Of a stretch of 64,000 nucleotides of DNA, positions 15,792 through 23,964 are shown in pieces. Origin of the DNA: Paractinoplanes toevensis (lineage in GTDB: Bacteria > Actinomycetota > Actinomycetes > Mycobacteriales > Micromonosporaceae); the NCBI RefSeq assembly GCF_018332695.1, contig NZ_BOQN01000021.1, positions 1 through 64,000 on the forward strand. The letters run 5' to 3'. The translations under genes and the position numbers were made by a program. How positions within the stretch are numbered: the stretch's first letter is position 1; each line of letters begins with the position of its first letter. The notes below the pieces were generated by a model. That model did not search any database. It had not been told where the DNA came from and saw only the letters and a program-made list of their open reading frames with translations.

Positions 15792-17327
15792 TTACGGGTG
15801 GACGGTGAGCAGGTGCGCCTTGAAGCCCGAGCCGTACGTCTCGGTCGGGGTGCCGGTGTAGTCCTGGATCAGGACGTTGCCGCCGGTGCAGCCCCATGGG
15901 TTCCACGTCCAGGCGGTGTAGCCGACGCCGTTCGCGTCCGCCCAGGCCATCACCTTGTCGATGTAGTCGTGGGCGCAGGTGTCCTGGCCGATCTCACCGG
16001 CCTGCACCGGAACCTGCGCGGCCACCGAGCCGATCTGGCTGTCCCAGCAGGCCGTGGTGACGCAGGCGTTGAAGTTGTACGAGTGCCAGGACGCCACGAT
16101 GTTGTTCTTCGGGTCGACCGGCTTGTAGGCCAGCCACTGGGTCAGATCGTTGGTCCAGGTGAGACCGGGAACCAGCAGCACGTTCGTGGCGCCGGTGGCG
16201 CGGACGGCGTCGACCAGGTCCTGCATGCCGGCCACCTCGTAGGTGATGCCGGTGCAGGTGCCGCCGTCACGCAGGCACGTCCACGCCGCGGTCATGTCCG
16301 ACCAGTTGTTGGCCGCGTCCGGGTAGGGCTCGTTGAACAGGTCGAACAGCACCGCGTCATTGCCCTTGAACATGGTCGCCACGCTGGACCAGAACTTCGG
16401 CGCGTACTGGGCGTCGGGCATCGGCTTCTGGCAGGTCGCGTTGACATCGGCACACGCGCTGGTGGTGCCGGTGTAGGCGCCGTGACTCCAGTGCAGGTCC
16501 AGGATCACGTTGATCCCGTTGGCCACCAGCAGGTTGACGTAGTCCTGCACGGCCGTCTGGTATTCGGCGCCGCTCGGGGTGCCGTAGGTGCCGAGCCAGC
16601 AGTCCTCGTTGAGCGGGATCCGGACCGCGTGGATGTTCCACGCCTTCATGGCGTCGACCGTGGCCTGGTCGGGCTGCGGGCTGTCGAAGACGCCCTTGCC
16701 CTGGACACAGGCGAACTCGGCGCTGGACCGGTTGACGCCCAGCAGCCGGTAGGTCGCGCCGGCGGCGGTGACGAGTTTGTTGCCGTTCACGTGCAGGGCC
16801 GGTGCGGCACCGCCGGGCGGTGCGGTGGTGGGCGGCGTGGTCGGCGCGGTGGTGGGCGGCGTCGTCGGCGCGGTGGTGGGCGGCGTGGTCGGTGCGGTCG
16901 TCGGCGGCGTGGTCGTGGAGCTGCCGGTGCAGGCGATGCCGTTGACGCTGAACGCGGTGGGCGACGAGTTGCTGCCGCTGAACGAGCCGATGAAACCGAC
17001 CGAGACGGAGCCGCCGGTGGCGACCGCACCGTTCCAGCTCATGTTCGAGGCGGTGACATGGGCGCCGGACTGGGCAAAGGTCGCGTTCCAGCCCTGGCCG
17101 ACCGATTGACCGGCGGCGGGGAAGTCGAACTCGAGCTTCCAGTTGCTCAGCGGATCGCCCAGATTGGTGAAGGACACACCGCCCTGGAATCCGCCCGGCC
17201 ACTGACTGGCCACCGTGTAGGTCGCCGAACAGCCGGCAGCGGCGGCCGATGCGGTGGACACCGCGGCCACCCCGCAGGCGAGAAGCAGGCCGGAGGCCGC
17301 CGCCACTATTGCGATGCGGTGTCTCAT
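15792..17327 (-). CDS. Secreted GH5 endoglucanase with N-terminal CBM2
   Basis: The 511-residue protein has a signal peptide (MRHRIAIVAAASGLLLACG...ASAAAA), a family 2 cellulose-binding module at ~33-135 (TYTVASQWPGGFQGGVSFTN, WNGAVATGGSVSVGF), a Pro/Thr linker made of a fourfold repeat, and a GH5 catalytic domain from ~180. Glu333 in LFDLFNEP is the acid/base and Glu445 in VQAGEIGQ the nucleophile. It hydrolyses beta-1,4-glucan outside the cell. ATG 17327 follows AAAGGG; the longer frame to 17384 has no signal-like start. A perfect CebR box lies 31 bp upstream, so induction by cello-oligosaccharides is likely. Confidence 0.95.
   Translation of the reverse strand: MRHRIAIVAAASGLLLACGVAAVSTASAAAAGCSATYTVASQWPGGFQGGVSFTNLGDPLSNWKLEFDFPAAGQSVGQGWNATFAQSGAHVTASNMSWNGAVATGGSVSVGFIGSFSGSNSSPTAFSVNGIACTGSSTTTPPTTAPTTPPTTAPTTPPTTAPTTPPTTAPPGGAAPALHVNGNKLVTAAGATYRLLGVNRSSAEFACVQGKGVFDSPQPDQATVDAMKAWNIHAVRIPLNEDCWLGTYGTPSGAEYQTAVQDYVNLLVANGINVILDLHWSHGAYTGTTSACADVNATCQKPMPDAQYAPKFWSSVATMFKGNDAVLFDLFNEPYPDAANNWSDMTAAWTCLRDGGTCTGITYEVAGMQDLVDAVRATGATNVLLVPGLTWTNDLTQWLAYKPVDPKNNIVASWHSYNFNACVTTACWDSQIGSVAAQVPVQAGEIGQDTCAHDYIDKVMAWADANGVGYTAWTWNPWGCTGGNVLIQDYTGTPTETYGSGFKAHLLTVHP
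16822..16917. repeat. Four 24-bp tandem repeats encoding the Pro/Thr linker
   Basis: Four units of 24 bp (16822-16845, 16846-16869, 16870-16893, 16894-16917) differ at only a few bases and encode PTTAPTTP-type linker units of the cellulase. The perfect period makes slippage, and hence linker-length variation, likely. Confidence 0.85.
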
Positions 17328-17357
17328 GGCAACAACCCTTTCAAGAGCGTCAATGTC

Positions 17358-17371
17358 TGGGAGCGCTCCCA
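17358..17371. promoter_or_regulatory. CebR operator
   Basis: TGGGAGCGCTCCCA is an exact copy of the palindrome bound by the cellobiose repressor CebR in Streptomyces and relatives. It lies 31 bp before the cellulase start. Repression would be relieved by cellobiose or cellotriose. The cebR gene itself is not in this window. Confidence 0.88.
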
Positions 17372-17499
17372 CATGGTTAGCCACGGTCTTTGTGAAGTCA
17401 AGATGTCAAAGACGTCGCAGGCAGCCGAATGTCCTCGGTGGCCGGATGCCGGCCGGAGACACGGGTGATCACCGAGGGGCTGTCACTTGGATAGACCTC

Positions 17500-17898
17500 C
17501 TAGTCCTTGCGGCGTAGATGCGCATGGGCGGCTCGTTGAATGTCGATCTGCCGGTCGGCCCCTGCCGGTCGGAGCTGATCGACGATGCCCCACGCTTCGT
17601 CGAGTGCTTGGCGAAGCTCAGCGGTCCGGGCGGCGTGCTGACCCCTCAGGTCGTGCCGGACCTTCTCGAGTCGCTGCAGCCACCCGGCGGCGTTGCCGGC
17701 AGCAGGGTCCGGCTCGTCGCGCCGGGGATCAAGGAGGTCCACGGGGACGATGGCGGCCACCGCCTGCCCCTGCTCGACAATCACCGTGACCTGGCGATTC
17801 AGGCGGGTCAGCCGCACCAGCTGAACGAACCTGGAACGCGCTTCGTTGATCGCCAAGTCAATGCGGGCGGGTGCTGGAGTCGCGGCCGAGGCTGCCAT
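17500..17898 (-). CDS. Phd/YefM-like antitoxin-fold protein without toxin
   Basis: Residues ~10-60 (LAINEARSRFVQLVRLTR, then VTVIVEQGQAVAAIVPVDLL) match the Phd/YefM antitoxin DNA-binding fold (NEAR...F..LV, ..V.I...G.PVA.LVP). The 132-residue length is longer than usual, with a helical Arg/Glu-rich tail that would be the toxin-neutralising arm. No Doc, RelE or YoeB-like toxin frame is adjacent: upstream is a chemoreceptor and downstream the cellulase promoter. It may be a solitary regulator or a relic of a toxin-antitoxin pair. Confidence 0.62.
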   Translation of the reverse strand: MAASAATPAPARIDLAINEARSRFVQLVRLTRLNRQVTVIVEQGQAVAAIVPVDLLDPRRDEPDPAAGNAAGWLQRLEKVRHDLRGQHAARTAELRQALDEAWGIVDQLRPAGADRQIDIQRAAHAHLRRKD

Positions 17899-17936
17899 GA
17901 ATCCAGGATGACGGCCGCGTATGACATTTTCCGCGC

Positions 17937-19574
17937 TCAGACCCGGAAGGTGGCGACCAGGCTGCTCAGCTCGGTGGACATGCGGGCGAGTTCGGTGGTG
18001 GCCTGCTGGGTTTCGGTGACGCCCTGGCTGGTCATCCGGGCAGCCTCGGCCACCCCGGTAATATTCTGCGCGATCTCCCCCGCCCCGCCGGCCGCTTCGG
18101 CGACGCTGCGGTTCATCTCCGCGGTGGTAGCCGTCTGTTCCTCCACGGCCGACGCGATCGTGGTCTGGAACTCGCTGATCCGCTCGATCACCGTCGAGAT
18201 CTCATCGATCGCGGCCACCGCGCCGCTGGTATCGGACTGGATCGCCTGCACCCGCCGCGAGATGTCCTCGGTGGCCCGGGCGGTCTCCTGAGCCAGATCC
18301 TTGACCTCGGAAGCGACCACCGCGAAGCCTTTACCCATCTCCCCGGCACGAGCCGCTTCGATAGTGGCGTTCAAAGCCAGCAGGTTGGTCTGCTCGGCGA
18401 TCGCGGTGATCACCTTGATGACGTTGCCGATCTCCGCCGACGAATCACCGAGTTTGTTCATCGTGGCCGACGTGTTCGCGGTGATCGTGACCGCCTCCGA
18501 GGCGACCCGGGCGGCCTCGGCGGCGTTCTGGGAGATCTCCCGGATCGACGCCCCCATCTGCTCACTGCCCGAGGACACCGTTTCGACGCTGCGGGAAACC
18601 TCTTCCGCGGCAGCCGAGACCGCGAGGGCCTGCGCCGAGGTTTGCTCCGCCGAGGCGGCGATGTTCGCCGCGGTGCTACTCATCTGCTCCGATGCGCCGG
18701 CCAGTGAGGTAGCTGATCCCTCGATGGTGGCGATCGTCTGCCGCAGCCGGCTCAGGGCGGTGTCCAGGGCACGGGCCATCCGGCCGGGCTCGTCGTCGGT
18801 GTCGAGGCCGGTATGGCGGGTCAGGTCACCGTCAGCGAGCCCGTCACACACGTAGGTGACCTTGGTCAGCGACTGCACGATCTTACGGGCAACGATGACA
18901 CCGATCGCCAGCGCGAGAACGAGGCCGACGGTCAGGGTGATGATCGAGGTGGTCCGGCTGGACTCGTACCCGGACTTCGCGGCGGCGGCGTTCTTCGCCG
19001 CGTCCGCGGTCTCCAGACCGTCCATGGTGGCGAGCTTGTCGAACAGTCTCGTCAAGATCGGCAACACGGAAGAGTCGCGGACCTTGGCCCATCCGGCCAG
19101 ATCGCTGCGGTTGCCGGCCGGGATCAGCTTGTTGGTGGCGATGTCGGCGTAGGCGTCCCAGTCGGTTTGCAGCTCGTCGATCAGGGCGGCGTCCGACGCC
19201 GGGTGGCTGGCCCGGTAGGCGGCCATCGCGGTGGTGAAGTTCTGCAGGTCGGCGGTGAAGGCGTCGGTGAACTTCTTCGTCGAAGCCGCATCCACGGACA
19301 ATGCCTGGTTCGCGGTGTCCACCCGGGCCTGCAAGATGACCGCCTTCACCTGACCGACCGCCTTGATGCTGGCGACGTTGCTGCTGTAGATCAGCTCGGC
19401 CGAGTTGCTGGCCTTGCTCAACGCTGTCAGTCCGAGAATTCCAATGATCAACGCGACCAGAGCGGCGGTTCCGACCGCGGCGACAACCTTCACGCTGACA
19501 CTCAGATCAGCGAGAGATCGCCGCCGGGAACCTGCCCCGGTCTCGGCCTGTGCAGAAAGAGTCATCGCTGCCAT
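17937..19574 (-). CDS. Methyl-accepting chemotaxis protein
   Basis: The 545-residue chemoreceptor has a transmembrane helix at ~28-52, a four-helix-bundle periplasmic sensor (about 55-205), a second helix at ~210-232 ([21 protein letters not shown]), a HAMP domain and a long signalling coiled coil. The hairpin tip reads [33 protein letters not shown]. It relays ligand binding to CheA/CheW. No che genes are in the window, so it must use a system encoded elsewhere, suggesting the organism is motile at some stage, as Actinoplanes zoospores are. AGAGGGA precedes the first ATG. Confidence 0.95.
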   Translation of the reverse strand: MAAMTLSAQAETGAGSRRRSLADLSVSVKVVAAVGTAALVALIIGILGLTALSKASNSAELIYSSNVASIKAVGQVKAVILQARVDTANQALSVDAASTKKFTDAFTADLQNFTTAMAAYRASHPASDAALIDELQTDWDAYADIATNKLIPAGNRSDLAGWAKVRDSSVLPILTRLFDKLATMDGLETADAAKNAAAAKSGYESSRTTSIITLTVGLVLALAIGVIVARKIVQSLTKVTYVCDGLADGDLTRHTGLDTDDEPGRMARALDTALSRLRQTIATIEGSATSLAGASEQMSSTAANIAASAEQTSAQALAVSAAAEEVSRSVETVSSGSEQMGASIREISQNAAEAARVASEAVTITANTSATMNKLGDSSAEIGNVIKVITAIAEQTNLLALNATIEAARAGEMGKGFAVVASEVKDLAQETARATEDISRRVQAIQSDTSGAVAAIDEISTVIERISEFQTTIASAVEEQTATTAEMNRSVAEAAGGAGEIAQNITGVAEAARMTSQGVTETQQATTELARMSTELSSLVATFRV

Positions 19575-19696
19575 AACAGTCCCTCTTTTCGACTAAAAGT
19601 CAGAGTTTCTGCCCCCGCCGGGCGTCCTCTTACCGCCCATCACTATCCGAGCATCTGGCGGTTGATGTGTTCCGTTTCGATCGATTCCACTGAACT

Positions 19697-20650
19697 TCAG
19701 GAGCTTGCGATCTGCACGATCTGCCGACCCTGGGCGCCGCCTTTCCCGAAGGCGCGGTGCGCCGAGGCGATGTCGGCGAGCGGGTAGACGCCGTCGATCA
19801 CCGGTACGACCGCGCCGGCAGCGAACTGTTCGGCGAGTTCGGCGAGCTGCGCAGTCCGTGGATCCGCACTGAAGGTGCGGATGCGGCGGGAACCGAAGAC
19901 CGTGGACGCGGCGATCGCGGCGATGGCGGGGCCGGACAGCCCCACCGTGACCATCCGGCCGCTCTTGGTGAGTCGGCGGCGGTAGCGGGCGAGGTCGGTG
20001 CCGACGGTGTCGACGATGACGTCGAACAGGCCGATCTCGTCCGGCGCGGTGTGCCGGTAGTCGTGGACGCGTTCGGCGCCCCGATCGGTGAGTGCGGCGG
20101 CGTGCCGGTCTCGGGCCAGGGCGGTGACCCGGCCGCCGAACGCGTGAGCAAGTTGGACCGCGGCCATGCCGACCCCGCCGGCCGCACCACGCACGAGGAC
20201 ACTTTCGCCGGCTTTCAGGTGAGTGGCACCGCGAAGCGCGGTCAAGGCGGTGATGCCGGGCACGACCAGCGCCGCGGCCTGCACCGATGACATCCCGGCG
20301 GGGATGGGGCCGACGCGGTCCGCCGCGACGACGACGTACTCGGCGGCGCCCGCGATGGTGTGCTTCTCCCTCGGGTGCACGGTGCCCCACACCGGATCGC
20401 CGGCCCGAACGCTGTCGACGCCCGGGCCGGTGGCGGCGACGGAACCGGCGAAGTCCAGACCGACACCGACCGGGAACCGGCGACCCGAGATTATCTTCGC
20501 GGCACCCGCGCGGACCAGTGCGTCGTGCCCGTTCACGCTGGACGCCGCGACGGCGACCAGCACCTGACCCGGGCCCGGCTCGGGCCGCTCGACGTCGGTC
20601 ACCGCGAGAACGTCCGGTGTGCCGTACGAAAAGATCTGGGCGGCTTTCAT
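19697..20650 (-). CDS. Zinc-independent quinone-oxidoreductase-like MDR enzyme
   Basis: The 317-residue protein has the MDR GroES-like N-domain (PEPGPGQVLVAVAASSVNGHD) and a Rossmann domain with GAAGGVGMAAVQLA (~145-160), followed by DVIVDTVG. It lacks structural zinc cysteines, so it is the NADPH:quinone reductase type. ATG 20650 has AGAGGA upstream; the longer in-frame start is not supported. It is divergent from an XRE regulator with a 133-bp spacer and is probably its target. The natural substrate is unknown. Confidence 0.88.
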   Translation of the reverse strand: MKAAQIFSYGTPDVLAVTDVERPEPGPGQVLVAVAASSVNGHDALVRAGAAKIISGRRFPVGVGLDFAGSVAATGPGVDSVRAGDPVWGTVHPREKHTIAGAAEYVVVAADRVGPIPAGMSSVQAAALVVPGITALTALRGATHLKAGESVLVRGAAGGVGMAAVQLAHAFGGRVTALARDRHAAALTDRGAERVHDYRHTAPDEIGLFDVIVDTVGTDLARYRRRLTKSGRMVTVGLSGPAIAAIAASTVFGSRRIRTFSADPRTAQLAELAEQFAAGAVVPVIDGVYPLADIASAHRAFGKGGAQGRQIVQIASS

Positions 20651-20783
20651 GGTTCTGGTCCTCTCGGTCGTCAACGTCTGCCGCACCGAGCTTGACGGGC
20701 CGCGCCGCGAACATGGTCGGCCGGTGTTTCCTGGGACAACGGGACCCACCTTCCGGCCGGCAACCGGATGCATACTGGCCGGC

Positions 20784-21659
20784 ATGGACGACGATCCCCG
20801 CCGCGAGCTTGCGGAGTTCCTGAAGGCCAGGCGGACCCGGATACGACCGGAGGACGTGGGACTGGAACCCGGGCCGCGCCGCCGGGTCTCCGGACTGCGG
20901 CGGGAGGAGATCGCCCTGCTGGCCGGCGTCAGCTCCGACTACTACCAGCGGATGGAGCAGGGTCGCGACGTGCGGCCCTCCGAGCAGGTGCTCGAGGCGC
21001 TCGCGCGGGCCCTGAACTTCTCCGCCGAGGAAACCCGGCATCTGCACACGCTCGCCGCCGCCGCCCGCAGACCGGTCAACCGACGCCGGCGTCGCACGCC
21101 CGAGGTGGTGCCCGCCACTACCCTGCGGCTGCTGCGCACGATGACCGCACCGACGCTGGTCGTCGGCCGGCACCTCGACGTGCTGGCCTGGAATCCGCTG
21201 GCCGGTGCCCTGCTCGGCGAGCTCACCGCGCTGCCGGCGCCGGCACGGAACATGCTGTGGTTGCTCCTGCAGCCGGGCGCCGACTTGACCTGTCCCGACC
21301 GCGCGGCGACCGTCGGTGAGCTGACCGCGATGCTGCGTACCGCGGTGGCCTCCGACCCCAACCACCCGCGAGCCCTGGAGCTGGTCGGCGAACTCGCGGT
21401 GAACAGCGACGAGTTCCGTACGCTCTGGGGCCGGCACGACATCGAGGAGACCACCCGCGGCCGGATGCGCATCATTCACCCGCTCGTCGGCGAACTCAGC
21501 CTGGACTGGGACGCCTACCGGCTGCCCGGCGCGTCACCCGGGCCGATGATCGTCGCCTACACCGCCGAGGAGGACAGCCCCGACAGTGAACGCCTCCAAC
21601 TGCTCGCCCGGCTGATCGACACTCCCTCCCCGGTAGCGGTGCCCGTCGGGCAATCCTGA
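20784..21659 (+). CDS. XRE-family regulator with MmyB-like ligand domain
   Basis: The 291-residue protein has an N-terminal Cro/C1-type helix-turn-helix (RVSGLRREEIALLAGVSSDY, YQRMEQGRDVRPSEQVLEAL) and an MmyB-like PAS-fold domain from ~110 (VVGRHLDVLAWNPLAGALLGE), which in relatives binds fatty-acid-like ligands. This architecture is very common in actinomycetes next to one oxidoreductase gene, as here. A CATACT hexamer sits just before the ATG, so the mRNA may be leaderless. Confidence 0.9.
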   Translation: MDDDPRRELAEFLKARRTRIRPEDVGLEPGPRRRVSGLRREEIALLAGVSSDYYQRMEQGRDVRPSEQVLEALARALNFSAEETRHLHTLAAAARRPVNRRRRRTPEVVPATTLRLLRTMTAPTLVVGRHLDVLAWNPLAGALLGELTALPAPARNMLWLLLQPGADLTCPDRAATVGELTAMLRTAVASDPNHPRALELVGELAVNSDEFRTLWGRHDIEETTRGRMRIIHPLVGELSLDWDAYRLPGASPGPMIVAYTAEEDSPDSERLQLLARLIDTPSPVAVPVGQS

Positions 21660-21685
21660 CTCTTCCCCCCGAAGGGTGCTGTGGT

Positions 21686-23545
21686 TCAGATGCGGCGTCG
21701 GTCGCCGGGGCGGCGGAACGCGGAGGGGCTGTAGTAACGGGCGACGGTGCCGTCGGCGGCGATCTCTCGGCTGTAGTGCTTGAGGAAGTCCCAGAGCAAG
21801 GGTGGCTCCTCGGCGGTCGTGTTGTGCGACCGGTAGACGTTTCTGGTCAGCTTGAGGATCGGTGCGTGAGTGTTCTTGTCGTACCAGGTCCAGGTCTGGA
21901 AACGGTCGCGGAATCCGCTGCGCCGGCCGGCGACCGTGTCGACATCGGCGAGGGTGAGGCCGTCCACGCCCAGGTGGTACTGCGCCCAGCTGTCCGTCTG
22001 GTTCTGCGTGTCGTCCCAGAGGGTGCCGACGAAGCCTTGGATGTCGCCGTACCCGTAGATCAGGTAGTTGGGAATCTTCTGCCTGCGGGCGGGGTAGGCC
22101 ACGCCGTCAAGGGTGACCGTGCCCGCGGCATTCGGGGCGGCGGGGAAGGAACTGGACGCGACCGCGGCGAAGTACTCGGGAAACGCGATGGCGAGGTTCT
22201 GCGTGACGCCACTGCCGGCGGACTGTCCGGTGGAGTAGAAGCGGGTGGTGTCAACGTCGTGGCGGGCCGCGATCACGTCGCGGAGTTGGCGGTAGAAGGC
22301 CAGCGAGTCACGGTGACTGACCACCACCGACGTGCGGCTGTACTGCTCGCAGACGATGACGAGGATGATTCCTTCGCGGTCGGCGACCTTCCACCATTGG
22401 GTGGCGTCCACGAAGACCTTGTCGGTCTGGCTGTCGCCGGGCCACACGAACACGACGGGCGCCTTGCGACGCGCGGAGCGGGGCCGGTAGACAAGGTACT
22501 CCCGGACGAAGCCGGCCACCTGCATGGTGTGGACCTCGATGCCGAGGCGGCGGAAGTCGGCCCTCGGGTAGAGCTGGTTGCCGTACGCGAAGGAGTTCTC
22601 GTAGCGGGTGTACGCGGTGAGGAACTCGACGATCCGGCGGGTGGAAGCCCGGTCCTTCCGGACGGCGACCTTCGAGATCGGACCGGCGTGTGAGGTCATC
22701 CATCGGTCCGAGCCGCGGCGCTGCCGATACACGGTGCCGAGGACGTCGTCGTGGTGTCCGGACGGCACGGTGTCGTTGGAACGTTTCCAATAGGCGAGGC
22801 TGGCCGCGGCTCGGCGCGTGTCGGGGCGGATGTACCAGGTCGGCAGGACGGTCTCGTCGTACCGGATGAGCCGGAAGCCGGCGGGGAAGTCGACCGGTGA
22901 GTACTGCGTCCGGCCGTCGTATTCACGCGACCCGTACGACTCGAGGTAGGCGGCACTGAGGCCGGCGGAGTCCACGTACACCTGCGCGATGACCTTGAGG
23001 GGGTTGGCGACCGCCCACGCCTCGAGCGCGGGGGCGCCGCCGCCGTATCCGACGAGGTAGTTCTCTCCGAAGATCGAGAAGTAGTTGTTGCTCTGGTAGA
23101 AGCCCAGCGCGGCGGCGAGGTAGTCGGCTTCCGCCTCGGCAGCGGTCCACCCGGCGGGGCCGGGTTCCAGGACGAACAGGCCCTCCTGCCGTTGGTCGGC
23201 GACGTCTCGCCAGCCCGACGACTGAAGGAAATCGGCGGTGTCGGTGCCGTCGGGCACCGCGATCACCGTGTAGTAGGCGCGGATGGGGGTCGCGGGAGAG
23301 ATGTACACCTTGGCGGTCCGGGTCGTGCCGCCGACGTCGAACGACTTGGTCCAGTAGCCGGTCATCTCGCGCGGCAGCTTGTTCGCGCGGGTGTAGTCGT
23401 AGGCCGGGAAAGGGCGGCCGTCGAGGGGTTGAGCCTCGCCGAGCGGAGCCATCGCGTACGCCGGGCTGCTCAGCGGCGTGAGCGCGGCTGCACCAGCGAG
23501 CGCGACACTGCCCCGCAGAAGACGACGTCGATCGATGTGAGTCAT
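21686..23545 (-). CDS. Tat-exported alpha/beta hydrolase (PHB-depolymerase/esterase-like)
   Basis: The 619-residue protein starts MTHIDRRRLLRGSVALAGAAAL, a twin-arginine signal with SPAYA as the likely cleavage region. The C-terminal half is an alpha/beta hydrolase with the nucleophile Ser in STGQSAGSG (~415) and a lid similar to secreted poly(3-hydroxybutyrate) depolymerase or acetylxylan-esterase-like enzymes (GIILVIVCEQYSR, VDTTRFYSTGQSAG). The N-terminal ~270 residues resemble a second, probably non-catalytic hydrolase-like unit (ENYLVGYGGGAPALEAW). ATG 23545 is chosen because the Tat motif follows it directly. The substrate cannot be named. Confidence 0.8.
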   Translation of the reverse strand: MTHIDRRRLLRGSVALAGAAALTPLSSPAYAMAPLGEAQPLDGRPFPAYDYTRANKLPREMTGYWTKSFDVGGTTRTAKVYISPATPIRAYYTVIAVPDGTDTADFLQSSGWRDVADQRQEGLFVLEPGPAGWTAAEAEADYLAAALGFYQSNNYFSIFGENYLVGYGGGAPALEAWAVANPLKVIAQVYVDSAGLSAAYLESYGSREYDGRTQYSPVDFPAGFRLIRYDETVLPTWYIRPDTRRAAASLAYWKRSNDTVPSGHHDDVLGTVYRQRRGSDRWMTSHAGPISKVAVRKDRASTRRIVEFLTAYTRYENSFAYGNQLYPRADFRRLGIEVHTMQVAGFVREYLVYRPRSARRKAPVVFVWPGDSQTDKVFVDATQWWKVADREGIILVIVCEQYSRTSVVVSHRDSLAFYRQLRDVIAARHDVDTTRFYSTGQSAGSGVTQNLAIAFPEYFAAVASSSFPAAPNAAGTVTLDGVAYPARRQKIPNYLIYGYGDIQGFVGTLWDDTQNQTDSWAQYHLGVDGLTLADVDTVAGRRSGFRDRFQTWTWYDKNTHAPILKLTRNVYRSHNTTAEEPPLLWDFLKHYSREIAADGTVARYYSPSAFRRPGDRRRI

Positions 23546-23644
23546 GACGCGACCGTAAATGTGGCCCACTGCACGGTCCATGAGAACCGCCTGATGGGGC
23601 GTCAGGCAGAAAAGTCAACCCTTGTGCTTACGGAAACGAAGTTT

Positions 23645-23815
23645 TTACATGGACAGTGGACCTACAGGCGGTCCCGCAGGTCCGCCTGGTGGACCACCAG
23701 TTCGTAGCAGCTTGCCCCGCAGGTACCGACGCACCACCGGATCAGCCTGGGACGTCAGGAAGTCGGCCAGGTCGCTGACGGCGAACCGGCGGATGATCAA
23801 TCGTGCGCTCCGCAC
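23645..23815 (-). pseudogene. Remnant: N-terminus of a GNAT acetyltransferase
   Basis: A 56-codon frame opens at GTG 23815 behind AGGGGAGGG and reads VRSARLIIRRFAVSDLADFL, then QADPVVRRYL, the typical start of a RimJ/RimL-like GNAT N-acetyltransferase (RLxLRRFxxxDLxxFL..xxDPEVxRY). It then runs into a Gly/Pro-rich tail (GGPPGGPAGPPVG) with no acetyl-CoA motif and stops. The tail corresponds to an imperfect inverted repeat at 23656-23693. A GNAT is ~170 residues, so this is a truncated gene whose end has been replaced or lost. The rest of 23546-23964 shows no gene. Confidence 0.5.
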
Positions 23816-23964
23816 TCGCCCTCCCCTCGCCCGACGGGGCCGCCGATCATGTCACACCGCCGAGCGTTCCCGAGGCTTCCGGCCGGCACCGCAACCCGTG
23901 CCAGCGATGGTTGCGGTTACGGGATTGGGCTGCGGTTATGGTCGGGCCGGTTGATGGTTGAGGG

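Noticed and set aside
16822-16917. Regular 24-bp repeats that could suggest a CRISPR or VNTR array
   Set aside because: There are no spacers; the units are contiguous and encode the Pro/Thr linker of the cellulase in frame.
15798-17468. 556-codon plus-strand open frame opposite the cellulase
   Set aside because: The cellulase has a signal peptide, CBM2 and GH5 catalytic residues; the antisense frame is low-complexity with a Gly/Arg repeat produced by the linker.
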